This document shows positions 1 to 10,884 of a DNA stretch of 64,000 bases, piece by piece; position 1 is the stretch's first letter, and each line of letters opens with the position of its first letter. Location: the NCBI RefSeq assembly GCF_963675165.1, contig NC_087377.1, positions 17,691,018 through 17,755,017 of the forward strand, read 5' to 3'. Source of the stretch: Halichondria panicea (taxonomy: Eukaryota > Porifera > Demospongiae > Suberitida > Halichondriidae). The position numbers and the translations under genes were made by a program. The notes beneath the pieces were generated by a model. It did no database searches. It was not told where the DNA came from and saw only the letters and a program-made list of their open reading frames with translations.

Positions 1-3000
1 CTCTAACATGGTCTTCATAACTGGAACCATATCTCTCTCCTGTATCTCTGACTCTGTCCCAGTCTCTGTTATAACCTGGTTCCATGAAGGGTCACTTCTG
101 ACTAATGGCGCTGGTGGAGCTATCATTAACTCTGCTGGTGGATTGTCCACTCTAATGAGGTCAGGACTGACTACAACCAGCGGCGGTACTTACACTTGTG
201 TCGCAACAAATGAAGTTGGTTCTGCAAATGCCAGTGTGGAAGTTATCATTCAAGGTAAGCCTCCCCCACACACACCCTCACATCACATGCACACACCTCC
301 TCACATATCACACCACATATCACACACCCCTCACATCACACACTCACATCTCACACACCCACACATCTCACACACTCTCACATATCACACACCTACACAT
401 CACACACCCACACACACACACAGTCCCCCCTTCTCCCCCCACTAACCTGATGGTCTCCAATATTGGAGAGACCAGTCTGGACCTCTCCTGGACTAACGGA
501 CTCAACGGGCTGAGCCCTATCACCGGGGTCACAGTGGAAGTATTCGATGGAATAGTACGAGTTAGAGAGATACCTCTCACTGGCGACAGTTCTCTACAAT
601 CAACCCAGATTCTTGGTCTAAATGAATTTACACTCTTCAATATTACAGTGACAGTTAACAATGCTGTTGGCTCTAGTGAATCTGCTATGATATCAGCCAT
701 GACTCTCTCCCTAAGTAAGTGTGTATGTGTGTGTGTGTTATGTTAGCCAGCCTTTGTACTTGTTTTATCATCATATCATATATAGTAGGCAGTTCCTTTC
801 ATGTGGTTTAATTACTGGTCTTGTTATGTGTAGGGCTTGGTGCTCCTCGTATGGTTACACTGACCAGTCCCACGTCTACAACCCTCGTTGCAGAGTGGCT
901 GGTGAGCACACCCACACACACCCACACCCACACACACCTAACATTCTAACACGCCCTTTTTACTCATCACATGACATAACTGTCTGTAACCATAGACAAC
1001 ACACATTCTCAGCCAAATTTTCTATTTTCAATCCAATCTCAATCACTGGCCTCTTTTATGTGGTAAACTAGGCCTAAGAGATGGTTATTTGTGTCTGGAG
1101 GTGGACCACCACCACCACCAACCAGTGTGGGCACATCCCTGATATAACGGATTCCCCCTTTCCTTCTTTACAGCCTCCTGTTCCCAGTGTTGCTACAACC
1201 TCTTCACCTGAAGCTTGGTTTGTCAGCCTCCGAGATAGCAACAATGTTGACCTTGGCACAGACATAGTGTCCGAGCCCACCACCCTCACATATACGTTCA
1301 CTGAACTGGAAAAAGGGTCAGAGTACAGCGTTCAGGTTGCCGGGAACAACTCCCGGGGGATCGGAGTTTTTTCAGACTTTGTGACTAATTCAACGATAGT
1401 GGATCGTGAGTGATGTGTGTGTGATGTGTGGAGTATGTACTGTGTGATGTGTGGAGTATGTGTACTGTGTGATGTGTGGAGTGTGTGATGTGTGGGTGTG
1501 TGAGTGATGTGTGGGTGTGTGTATTGTGGAGTATGTGTACTGTGTGGAGTGTGTGATGTGTGGGTGTGTGTATTGTGGAGTATGTGTACTGTGTGATGTG
1601 TGGAGTGTGTGATGTGTGGGTGTGTGTATTGTGGAGTATGTGTACTGTGTGATGTGTGGAGTGTGTGATGTGTGGGTGTGTGTATTGTGGAGTATGTGTA
1701 CTGTGTGATGTGTGGAGTGTGTGATGTGTGGGTGTGTGGGTGTGTGTATTGTGGAGTGTGTATTGTGGAGGTACATGCATGTACAATTATATAACACTAG
1801 AAAAATTAAGATACAGTTTTAATTAGGCTACAAAATTCAGAAGTTTATGGAACCTTTCAACCAAAAATGTAACATTCATTGTGAACACATGACTTAGAGA
1901 AAGAGGCACACACAGGAAACTGGAGCATGCTTGTGTGTTAGCACTTGCTGGTGATAAGCAGGCTGCACTAATTACAGTCAAGTGGTCACACACAATGTGA
2001 ATGAGATACCACTAATACGGCTACTATGTGCAATGAATACCACAAATAAAGAGTCTAATCTCACACAAATATGGGCTTACCTGACCCTTGTATGGCTTGG
2101 CCTAAAATGAGCTTAACCACAGGTGCATATTTGATGGCACACACAAAAAGACCACTTAGACACAACAAGCATGGTGTAAATCATCTCAAGTACAACACAC
2201 ACACTTTTGGCAAAGAGAATGGGAAATATTTAACTTAAACTTCCCATATGCATATTTCATATAAGTAGGCAAAACACTTGATCACCATTAGCCAGACCAA
2301 ACATAGTTACGACGAGAAAACAGCAGAACAATTATGTTACTTAGAAGCTCAATGGTGTTTTAGTTATGGCCACTTAAAAGTATGGGTTGTATATCTAGTG
2401 TTTTCAGAGGAGGTTCATTTAGAAGCTGAATTCTGTAGCCTATTAAAACTGGCATGTTAGAGTTATTGTTAGCGCTTTAGCACTTTAGCACTGTACAAAC
2501 TGGCTTGTTTTAGGCTGCGTGTGCGTGTGCGTGTGCGTGTGTGTGGGTGGGTGTAGGCGTGTGTGAGTGGGGTTACTCTAACTGATCGACTACATTGCAT
2601 TGTACCCAATGATGTGCCATAGTGGTGACTACATGTTAATCATTCCTCAATCTCAATCCACAATTCAACACACAAATGTTCCTCTTTTATGTGGTAAACT
2701 AGCCTAAGAGGTGGTTACTTGTGTCTAGAGGTGGTTAGTACCAACCACCACCACCGACCAGTGTGGGCACATCCCTGACTATACCTTTACTTTACCACTC
2801 CTCAGCTCCTTCAATGCCTCTTAACCTGACTGGCGAGGGTGTGAGTGCCATTGGTCTCAGTTTCTCCTGGCTGCTACCGACTGATAATGGTGGTCGCCCA
2901 GTCACTCAGTACATCATGCGCTATAGAGTAGTAGGAGCATCAACATTCAGCGAGATTCCTCTGACAAAGACCTCTCTGTTTCTCTTCAATGGTGGGACCC

Positions 3001-4661
3001 CCAGTCCACCAGTCGACCTTGTGGGCAGTACTTCTTATGAGTGAGTTGACTGTCTGTATAGTTATACACCGTATAGCGGATATATTTCGAGGGTATAAGC
3101 TTTCGTAGAAAGACCAGGTTTTCGCGGAATAGCAGCCTTTCTGCAGCATGCATGCATGCGATATATTAAATTCGAGGGTATAAGTGTTCGCGGTACATGC
3201 TTAATCAGCGAAAACCACAAACATTTATACCCTCGAAATATACCCACTATACTGTGTAATTATGGTTACGGCTACAATATTACTATTCTAGCATATGGTA
3301 TGCCCAGAATTGTCACTCTAATTTCAGTATTTAATCTCAGCATCTGCCTTTTTATGTGGTAAACTAGGCCCTAAGAAGTGGTTGTTGTTGTCTAGAGGTG
3401 GTTAGTACCAACCACCACCACCGACCAGTGTGGGCACATCCCTGAACCATACTTTTACTAGGAAGATAGATTCACCACAAGAATGTATGTTTGTGTACCA
3501 TATTGACTTGTGAGCATCAAACATTTGTGAACTTTGCAAGGGTTGATCAATTCGCAACAATAAAACCTGCGAACCTAAATCAGTACTAGTAAATACACAC
3601 GATCCTTGCCAGAACGCAATAGTTAGATCGTAAGAGATCAATTTTTCTGCTGATTTGGCTGATTCGCAAAGGTTTTTCACCCTCGAAATATACCCGCTAT
3701 ACAATATACTACATAGAAGATATGGAATCACCATAGGATGGGTTTGTTGTGTACTGACGATTGAAGCTTGATCTTGTTTGAAGCTTGTATAATATATTGT
3801 AGGTCTGCTTCTAGAATAGTGTTAGGTTTTTTTTGTCTAGGCTTTCCTCTTTGATAAAGCTGTCTATTCCTGATATTATATGTGCTAGGGAAATGTCTGA
3901 AACACTATACTGTATTACTAGAATGTTTCGCGAGCATCAAACATTTGCGAACTTTGCGATGGTTGACCAATTTGCAACAATAAAACCAGCAAAACCTAAA
4001 CTAGTAAATACACACAATCCTTGCCAGAACGCAATAGTTAGATCGCAAAAGGTCAAATTTTCTGCTGATTTGGCTCATTCGCAAAGGTTTTTTACCCGCA
4101 AAATATTCTAGTAATACGGTAATTTTTATATTCACATTATAATCTCCTGGCAGTATAATTAATGTACACATTTGTACAGTACATGTGTATCCCTAGTACA
4201 AAAATGTGTCGCTGATTTATTTGAACGTACAGTTACTTATCGATCCCTGCCCCTCCCCACAGAGTTGAGGTGTTGGCTGTGAACACGGCTGGTAGAGGAG
4301 ATGCTGCCACCATCACCATCATGACCCAGTCACTGGGTAAGTGTTGTGTTAGAATAGCTTTGTATAAGTCAACCACCATGCTTATGTTGGCCCAGTGTAT
4401 GTGTGACTCAGCCTTTGCTTTGTGTAAGAGCAGCAGCTTACAGAATGTGATTTGCCCACAATTTTCCCAAGTGGTGACTTTTTTCAATCTTCAAGTCAAC
4501 ACACACGTTTGCCTCTTTGACATGTACATGCATGGGCCTAAGAGGTGGTTAGTACCAACCACCACCACCGACCAGTGTGGGCACATCACCTGATATAATC
4601 GCCATGCTCCTCTGCTAAAGAATTAGTATTGTCCGCTATTAATATTGTATATGACCCCCCC

Positions 4662-4711
<50 letters not shown>

Positions 4712-5176
4712 TGTGCCACAACCGATTTTATTCGCTCCCACCGTGGACCAAATATCCAATCAAACGGCTCTAATTTCCTGGATGTTTCCCGGGGGTCAGG
4801 TGGACGAATACCTCATACAATACAAAGAGCGTCTCAATGATTGGACCACTCCTAGCGACATTCTCACGAGGACTGTGAACGGCAATATCACCATGGTGAT
4901 GTTGATGGATCTAATACCAAGTGCTTCGTATGACGTGCGTGTTGCATCTGTCAATGCGATGGGAACATCTCCGTTCTTCTTTCAGGGAGAATTTTCCACA
5001 CAACGTAAGTGTCTTGTAATCTTGTACACTGTTTAGTATAGTTATGACATGTTCCGAACCATTGGTTAAACGGAGGGGGGGGGGTTGTAGTTGAACATTC
5101 AACAGCCTTAACTTTAGTACCGTTGATCCAATGTCAAAAATGTTATGATTTTCTGAAAGCTTAGATAACTCCCCCT

Positions 5177-5212
<36 letters not shown>

Positions 5213-6727
5213 CACCCTCACCGCCCACTGTCGCCGGTCCTCCCGGACAAGTCTTTGCTGGTGAAACAACACAACTCAACTGTTCCTCGAGTGTCAGTAA
5301 CGTCCTTACTCTACGCTGGGGGCGTGTTGGTCGACTCAGTCTGCCCCCGTCTGCCACTCAAGTTGGCAATAACCTTGTCTTCACCAACCCACTATCTACG
5401 GACACAGGGACCTACTCTTGCATTTTAGCCCCTGGCGTGAGCGCAAACATCACCATCAGCTTCCGAACACAACCTACAAAACGTTCGTTCCCCCCACAAA
5501 ATTATGACCTATACATTATATTTATATATTAATTTTAATATTAATTAATTAATGTCATGTGATTTCTTACAGCACCTCCTGTGATCAGCGAGACGTTGAT
5601 AATTGTGCTGAGTGTGCTCGGGGGTGTGGCAGTCATCATATTCCTCCTCGTGCTAGTGCTGGCGTGTTACTGCACTTGCTGTTCCAAGAGCTCCCACCAG
5701 TCGTCCAGTTACAGTGAGGAATGTATATCAGTGTGACAAGTACCCCGGTGCACGTATGCTTGTGCTATTTGTGTTGAGGTTGACCTTCATAAAGTTGTCA
5801 TAACTTTGTCATACTTCACTGAAATTTAAATTTTCATATACCATTGGATTCCTTGTTAAAAAGCGCTTCTATCTATATGCTGTAGAGCTGGTAAGCTTCA
5901 AACCAGCTAAAAGTTAGTATTTTTCATATAGAAGTCCCAGGCATACTTGCCCACCACGTACATAAAGCTACCAGGGTCGAACTCAACGCAAATATACTTT
6001 ACATGTGTATTGTGATTACATACATGTGTATATATATATGTACATGCTACAAAATCTACCTTTTGCGATGTGTATATCAGTGTGTATATCAGTGTGGCAA
6101 GTATACCCAAGTGGTCGTATGCGTATGCATGCATGTGCCATGTCCTCTTATACACACGGTATGTACTGTGGCGGGTTTAAGCATACCAATCATTCTACAT
6201 GAAAGAGCTGTACAAGATTATGGTGTAATTATGAAAACATTAAAGTTTAACCTCTAATCCATAGAACCAATGACAACACATGTAAACAGCGCGTGTGTGT
6301 GGCAGTCACCAGATACTGTACAATTATGTTGCAATGAAAACATGCAATCCATTGAAGTCTGACCTAGTCCATATACAACACGTTAACAGATTCTTTGAAG
6401 CATTCACTGGCCAGTTAAAATTAAATTATCCTCCCACAATAATCAGCCGTAACAACAGTAACTAAGTACCACCTCTTGGCATCTCCTTACAAACAATCAC
6501 ACAGTCTAGTGGCAGACTATAGGAGCTACATTCTATAAAGAATTTAAACTGGCATGCTTAGGCAGTAGTTACTTATATCCTATTCATGCACTCCTGCCTA
6601 TAAACAAAAAGTAAATTGCACTCGGCCTTCTATAGTTCACAAATTTAGCTTCGATAGTTATATGCTTCAATCTACAGTGTCTCGTGACTGTCCCCCCCTC
6701 CCCCCCACGCACACACGCACGCACGCA

Positions 6728-6815
<88 letters not shown>

Positions 6816-7602
6816 TGTGAAATCAAAGGCCAAGAGTGGCGGTGGTAAGAAGACTGCAGGTGGTCGTATGAAGGGAAAGGGAAAACGGTGCGTTCCTTTC
6901 GAATGTGAATTTTATTTTGCTACTCCCTAAAGTGAAGAGCTGGCTTATAGTTTAGCATGGGCGTGTGCCTGTGTGTGTGTGTACCAGCTTCAATCCTAAC
7001 AGTGTCTCAATCAGTAGCTATAATAAATTATAACTGGCTGGTATGATATAATTGACCACACCCCTATCACTCGCACATATACAGAGGAATGACTTGGATT
7101 GAGACATCCACAAAGTTCGTACCTAAAACCCACAGCAGGAAACAACAGGCCGAGGTAAGAAAATAACACAACGCACATTTATACTCCATTCTCACTGTAC
7201 AATAATTATAGTCTCGGCCCTCACAATGTTGTCATAACTTTGTCATACTTTCCAAATGTCATATACCATTGGATTCCTTGTTAAAAAGCGCTTCTATCTA
7301 AGCATTTTCCATACATGTATAAAGTCCCTGGCATACTTGTCAACCACATAAAGCATATATAAAATGAAGTCATAATTTTCACAGTGGCCAACATTTTTAG
7401 ATACAAATGTACCATCGAGACGTATTCTCTTCAACTTTTTAGTCTTATTTTTCTTTTCTAATTATAGGAGCCGTCTCCATTTGATATGCCGGATGATCTC
7501 ACGACTCATTCGTCATTCAATACGCTGGAGAAACAGAACAGGATTCGCCAAAACGCTGACCCCAGCGACCCCCCACCCAACTACGGGAACAGCAACGTAT
7601 AG
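1..7602 (+). CDS. Ig/FN3 transmembrane receptor, 5' truncated, multi-exon
   Basis: Cell-surface adhesion or recognition type receptor; ligand unknown. Coding exons read as 1-254 (Ig), 424-714 (FN3), 834-901 plus 1174-1405 (split FN3), 2806-3040 plus 4263-4336 (FN3), 4711-5004 (FN3), 5213-5482 (Ig), 5573-5713 (membrane segment) and tail exons 6815-6887, 7085-7154, 7468-7602. Domain borders are mostly phase 1, as is usual for Ig/FN3 modules. The first Ig shows Cys, Trp and the GTYTCVATN motif; the last shows TGTYSC. The membrane exon carries a run of Val/Ile/Leu followed by CYCTCCSK. Most acceptors follow CA or pyrimidine tracts. The donor at 5483 (GTTCGT) is weak but keeps phase. Reading through the donor at 5714 instead gives a stop at 5734-5736, so two C-termini are possible. 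The 5' end lies outside the window. Confidence 0.85.
1051..1143 (+). repeat. Short interspersed repeat, family 1 (copy 1)
   Basis: About 95 bp beginning CCTCTTTTATGTGGTAAACT and ending CAGTGTGGGCACATCCCTG, with a central CCACC run. Further copies occur at about 2682-2780, 3350-3443, 4509-4596, 9019-9118 (reverse), 9984-10085 (reverse) and 11385-11482. Most contain the self-complementary GGTTAGTACCAACC. No coding capacity; probably a non-autonomous element. Confidence 0.8.
1408..1770. repeat. GT-rich minisatellite in receptor intron
   Basis: Tandem units built from GTGTGATGTGTGGAGT, GTGTGGGTGTGTGTATTGTG and GGAGTATGTGTACT. Five or more higher-order copies follow directly after the donor at 1406. 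Long open frames here are repeat artefacts. Confidence 0.9.
1771..2681. other. Intron sequence without recognised feature
   Basis: AT-rich intronic DNA with a short GTGTGC-type microsatellite near 2515-2565. I see no supported exon or RNA gene in it. Confidence 0.5.
2682..2780 (+). repeat. Short interspersed repeat, family 1 (copy 2)
   Basis: Same consensus as the copy at 1051, with the GGTTAGTACCAACC palindrome intact. It lies directly upstream of the FN3 exon acceptor at 2804. Confidence 0.8.
3066..3256. mobile_element. MITE, GTATAGCGGGTA family (copy 1)
   Basis: About 190 bp with inverted ends: TATAGCGGATATATTTCGAG on the left and CTCGAAATATACCCACTATA on the right. The inside carries CGCGGAATAGCAGCC and TTAATCAGCGAAAACC, shared with copies near 17320 and 18112. 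Confidence 0.75.
3350..3443 (+). repeat. Short interspersed repeat, family 1 (copy 3)
   Basis: Contains TTTATGTGGTAAACTAGG, GGTTAGTACCAACCACCACC and GTGTGGGCACATCCCTG. Intronic. Confidence 0.8.
3505..3704. mobile_element. MITE-like repeat, CGAAA-rich (copy pair member a)
   Basis: Shares GAGCATCAAACATTTG, TCCTTGCCAGAACGCAATAG and TTCGCAAAGG with 3929-4122. It ends ACCCTCGAAATATACCCGC like the GTATAGCGGGTA family. Confidence 0.7.
3929..4122. mobile_element. MITE-like repeat, CGAAA-rich (copy pair member b)
   Basis: Second copy of the element at 3505-3704, about 200 bp, diverged at the right end (CCCGCAAAATATTCTAG). Intronic. Confidence 0.7.
4509..4596 (+). repeat. Short interspersed repeat, family 1 (copy 4)
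   Basis: Starts within a diverged 5' part and keeps AAGAGGTGGTTAGTACCAAC and CCAGTGTGGGCACATC. Intronic in the Ig/FN3 receptor. Confidence 0.75.
5095..5165. repeat. Dispersed repeat, CCATAACTTTAGTACCG family fragment
   Basis: Contains CCTTAACTTTAGTACCGTTG and GATTTTCTGAAAGCTTAG. The same sequence recurs at 13322-13485 (reverse), 15411-15735, 15744-15835 and 16308-16387. Confidence 0.7.
5737..6814. other. Intron or 3' region with repeats
   Basis: Between the short-isoform stop and the first tail exon. It holds a dispersed repeat near 5785-5880 (ATTGGATTCCTTGTTAAAAA) that recurs near 7218-7305, and a CA microsatellite at 6725-6812 that forms the acceptor tract. No exon supported. Confidence 0.55.
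6725..6812. repeat. CA microsatellite
   Basis: Nearly pure CA dinucleotides preceded by ACGC units. It ends in ACAG at 6811-6814, so the microsatellite is itself part of a splice acceptor. Confidence 0.95.
6815..7602 (+). CDS. Alternative cytoplasmic tail exons of the Ig/FN3 receptor
   Basis: Three small exons (6815-6887, 7085-7154, 7468-7602) join in phase to the membrane exon if the donor at 5714 (GTGAGG) is used. They add about 93 residues: a Lys/Gly-rich juxtamembrane stretch (KAKSGGGKKTAGG), then GMTWIETSTKF, then an acidic and Pro/Asn-rich end finishing DPPPNYGNSNV before TAG at 7600-7602. No catalytic domain is seen; Tyr in PPNYG could be a docking site, which is inference. They could instead be the end of a separate small gene, but phase agreement at all three junctions favours one gene. 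Confidence 0.65.
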
Positions 7603-8406
7603 CCCCCCCACATGACCTCTCTCTAGTGTGTGTGATTTTAACTCAGTAGTTTTATCGATTGCCGTACACCATGCATATTATTATCTCTCTTTTATATATT
7701 ATATTAATTATAGAGCAAGAGTAAACGAGATCCTATCTATCTACTCTTGATAACAGCTTACACAGTATAGTAGGGATTTTATCTTCTGTTTTTTTAAGCT
7801 CTTGTACTTGTGAATATTTGCTCTGTACTGTGTGTTCCGATGAGTTCTATATTATGAAGTCACAGTTATTTCTTATTTAATCGCAGTGTGAGAGAAATTT
7901 ATAAACTGACACTTTGACTTGTTACCCACATGGTCATGAGTGTTGATATACAAACTTACCCGGGTATATAGTGGGGAGGAAACTTGTACAATGATTATAT
8001 GTATGTAAGTACACAAACACCACTTAACTGCATATGTGCATGTGTGTGCTTTTGACACTAGAACTGATGATATTCTCCACAATAAAACAAGGAAACGTGT
8101 ACAATAATTTATATTTATATACACAAACACTTATAACTGTGTGTGTGTGTGCTTTAAAGGATGTTTTTAATAACAGCATCTCTTCGTAATTCGTGTAAGA
8201 TAATTATGGCTATATAAAATGAATCCTGTCATTATTTATGCCTCATGCACACGCGGGGAACTAAAATTGAAGTCATTTGTTGTTGCCAATAATTTATTTT
8301 ACAGCTCAAAATAGCAGCTTGCACTGTATGTGTGATACAGCAAACAGTATAATTATGCACAGATTAATCTCTTCTTTAACTGTTAGCTCGATAATAAATT
8401 ATATAG
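7603..8406. other. Convergent 3' intergenic region
   Basis: AT-rich gap between the end of the plus-strand Ig/FN3 receptor and the end of the minus-strand single-Ig receptor. A partial internal repeat is visible near 7975-8150 (GTACACAAACACC-like blocks). No gene seen. Confidence 0.5.
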
Positions 8407-10587
8407 CTATAGAGTTTTAGGACTTCTGTCCTGTGGCAATCCTCCGCTCTCCACTGACTCCACCATTTTGAGCATTCTCAGGAAGCTCTGTTTCTCTCCC
8501 TCGCTGCTTGAATCTAGATCTACTATCCCGATCTGATGCCTCATGCTAGGAGCAGGGGACGTGGGGGTCGATATATACGAAGTTGGTCTCCTATGCGGAG
8601 TGATGGGGGTGGAGTCTGACAACCTCGGTCTCCTATGCGGAGTGATGGGGGTGGAATCTGACAGTCTCAACGGTCTAGTCACTACGTCGAAATGAACACT
8701 CGTTAAACTGATGCGACTCGGGCTGACACGGTTAGACTCCACGCCGCCGCCGATGTTTTGTTCATCTGTTGTTTGTGGGTGTGGTTTATACTTATCGAGA
8801 AGGGCCGGGTCAGTGTTTGTTACTTGTGCGAGAAAGTCTAAGTCGATGTGCGCTCTGACCTCTGGGTTGAGTGCCTCGAGGGCGTTTAAATTGAGGGTGG
8901 CAAAATATTCTTCTTTTATCTCGTAGTCCATTTCGTCCCCATACCGTACTGCATGGGAATAGGAATGGAGTTTTGTAGAATATGAACATGAAAAAGGCAA
9001 TCTTCTATAATTATAGCCAGGGATGTGCCCACACTGGTCGGTGGTGGTGGTTGGTACTAACCACTTCTAGATACAAAATAACCATCTCTTAGGTCTAGTT
9101 TACCACATATTATAAGAGGCAAATTTGTGTATTGAGGATTGAAAATAGCTACCACTTTTTGAAAATCCTGGACACATCACTGGGATATATTTGGTGGTAC
9201 ATAACTATAATTATGCGCTATAGTAGTTTCAATGCCAAAGACTACAACACATCAAAAGGTGTCTTGTGCCGTGTAGAGCGAAATATTTTGAGGGGCTTAA
9301 TTTTTGTGGGTTAGCAATCCTACACGAAAATTAGATACACGAAATGACCAAATAGCGCGACATTAATTGATTCAATTAGAGGCCATTCCACAAAATTCAA
9401 TTGCCTCGAAAATTTTGCGCTATACTGTATTACTTGCTGTGCAGTGAAGCCAGTGTACTGTTGTATATCTGATCCCTCACAGGCTGCCACGTAGCCAGTG
9501 ATGTAGTTCCTGGCTAGCATAGCTGTACTAACAAAGTTAGTCCCCCAGGCCAAACCACGGGCACTTAGCAATCGGTTCATTAAACACAACTAAGCGTATA
9601 AGGAATTCATAGTATTGCCTCAGGATACGCCGCATGAGGTCACAAGTGGAAACAGTTAAAGGTCAAACTTACGGTATTTACATTTGGTTGGATCAAATTT
9701 CGATCCCTGTGAAGAATGTACACACCTTTTTCTTTGTGTAGAACGCATGCCATGATCACACACACGCCCAGTCCGATGAATATTGCGACCACACCCACTC
9801 CGACCACACCCCCTACGACCGAACTTAACACAGTGTCGTACTCTCCACCCCTAGAGTAGTCTCTGTTTCGAGCTGAAGAGAAAGAAAGCCATTCACCTAG
9901 TTACTAAACAGTAAGAATGGTTTTAGTAAACTAGAATAGTAGCAATATAGAAAACATTGAGTGTTGTCTGTGTACTATTATTCAGTGATGTGCCCACACT
10001 GGTCGGTGGTGGTGGTTGGTACTGATCACTTCTAGATAGAAAATAACCACTTCTTAGGCCTATATTAGACTATAAAAGAGGCTTGATTTGTGTGTTGAAT
10101 TGAGGATCGAAAATAGCCTCTATTTTGGCAAGAGGCAATCTCGAGATTGTGGATTGTAAATGGACTGTCACTATTGCTAAATTTCTAGGGCACGTCACTG
10201 TATAATTGTTTGCTTAAACCTCACCATCTTTAACCAACAGGCTGATAGAGTGAGAGTTAGTCCCGTTGGTGCACGTGTAGACTCCCGTCTCCGGGGCAGT
10301 GACAACACTCAGTACTAGGACAACGATACCGGGGCGCGGGAATGCAGTATGAACGTTGCCCATCAGAGGTGACCCGTTGTACAACCATTCCAAGACACCC
10401 TCACCCACACACTCCAGGGTTACGTTGTTATCACTCCAAACACTCAGCTCTCCAGGGCCAGATATATGCACACATGAAACTATAGAAATCATATTAAAAA
10501 ATACACATTTTCATATAATTATTTATTCTCTCTACCTTTTGAGATAAAGCAAGGCCATATCAACAGGAGGGTCAACAGTGTCCACAT
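8407..10587 (-). CDS. Small single-Ig transmembrane receptor
   Basis: Predicted type I membrane protein. Exon 10536-10587 encodes a signal peptide (MWTLLTLLLIWPCFISK). Exon 10225-10479 encodes one Ig domain with Cys (NVTLECVGEG), Trp (LEWLYNG) and the ETGVYTC motif. Exon 9673 to about 9860 encodes a membrane helix (GGVVGVGVVAIFIGLGV) and a basic stop-transfer. Exon 8407-8948 encodes a Ser/Pro-rich cytoplasmic tail with a 13-residue tandem duplication containing STPITPHRRP. The signal and Ig exons join in phase 1. The membrane-exon acceptor at 9861 keeps phase, the stronger-looking one at 9871 does not. The membrane-to-tail junction does not close in phase with the good donor at 9672; it closes with a weaker donor inside the exon (AAAG|GTGTAC), or a small exon is missed near 9450-9550. 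Confidence 0.7.
9019..9118 (-). repeat. Short interspersed repeat, family 1 (copy 5)
   Basis: Reverse-orientation copy starting AGGGATGTGCCCACACTGG, followed by GGTGGTGGTTGGTACTAACC. Intronic in the single-Ig receptor gene. Confidence 0.8.
9262..9432. mobile_element. CGAAA-rich MITE
   Basis: Inverted ends: AGCGAAATATTTTGAGG on the left and CCTCGAAAATTTTGCGCT on the right, about 170 bp apart. Same style as the element at 30806. Confidence 0.65.
9984..10085 (-). repeat. Short interspersed repeat, family 1 (copy 6)
   Basis: Reverse-orientation copy with GATGTGCCCACACTGGTCGG and GGTTGGTACTGATC. Lies between the Ig and membrane exons. Confidence 0.8.
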
Positions 10588-10884
10588 CTCTGCCTTTTCT
10601 CAAATGGCAGTTCACACTTGTATCCATTTGCTCCTCGGGATGACAAGATACCAACCAATTAGCACAAACCTACTTGCTACTCCATTGTCGCACATGGTTT
10701 CGCGCATGCGCGATAGAATGTTTTACTGTCACACTAAAGGGAAATCCCCAATATTGATTATCAAATAAAGGTCAAAGGTCATCTTAGAATTCTCCATTTA
10801 ATGCTCACCATAAATTTAAGTTTTCAAACGAAGTCTTCTTTTTCTCTACTATTGACATATGGATATGATAAATTACTACTAGAT
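10588..10884. promoter_or_regulatory. Divergent promoter with NRF1-like palindrome
   Basis: About 300 bp separates the start codons of the minus-strand single-Ig receptor (10587) and the plus-strand ETAA1-like gene (10885). At 10701-10712 the palindrome CGCGCATGCGCG matches the known NRF1 site core GCGCATGCGC, a common element of bidirectional CpG promoters in animals. Use of this site is inferred. Confidence 0.55.

Noticed and set aside
1385-1797. Long open frames rich in His-Thr across the GT minisatellite
   Set aside because: They exist in several frames at once and follow the repeat period exactly; no start context, splice sites or domain.
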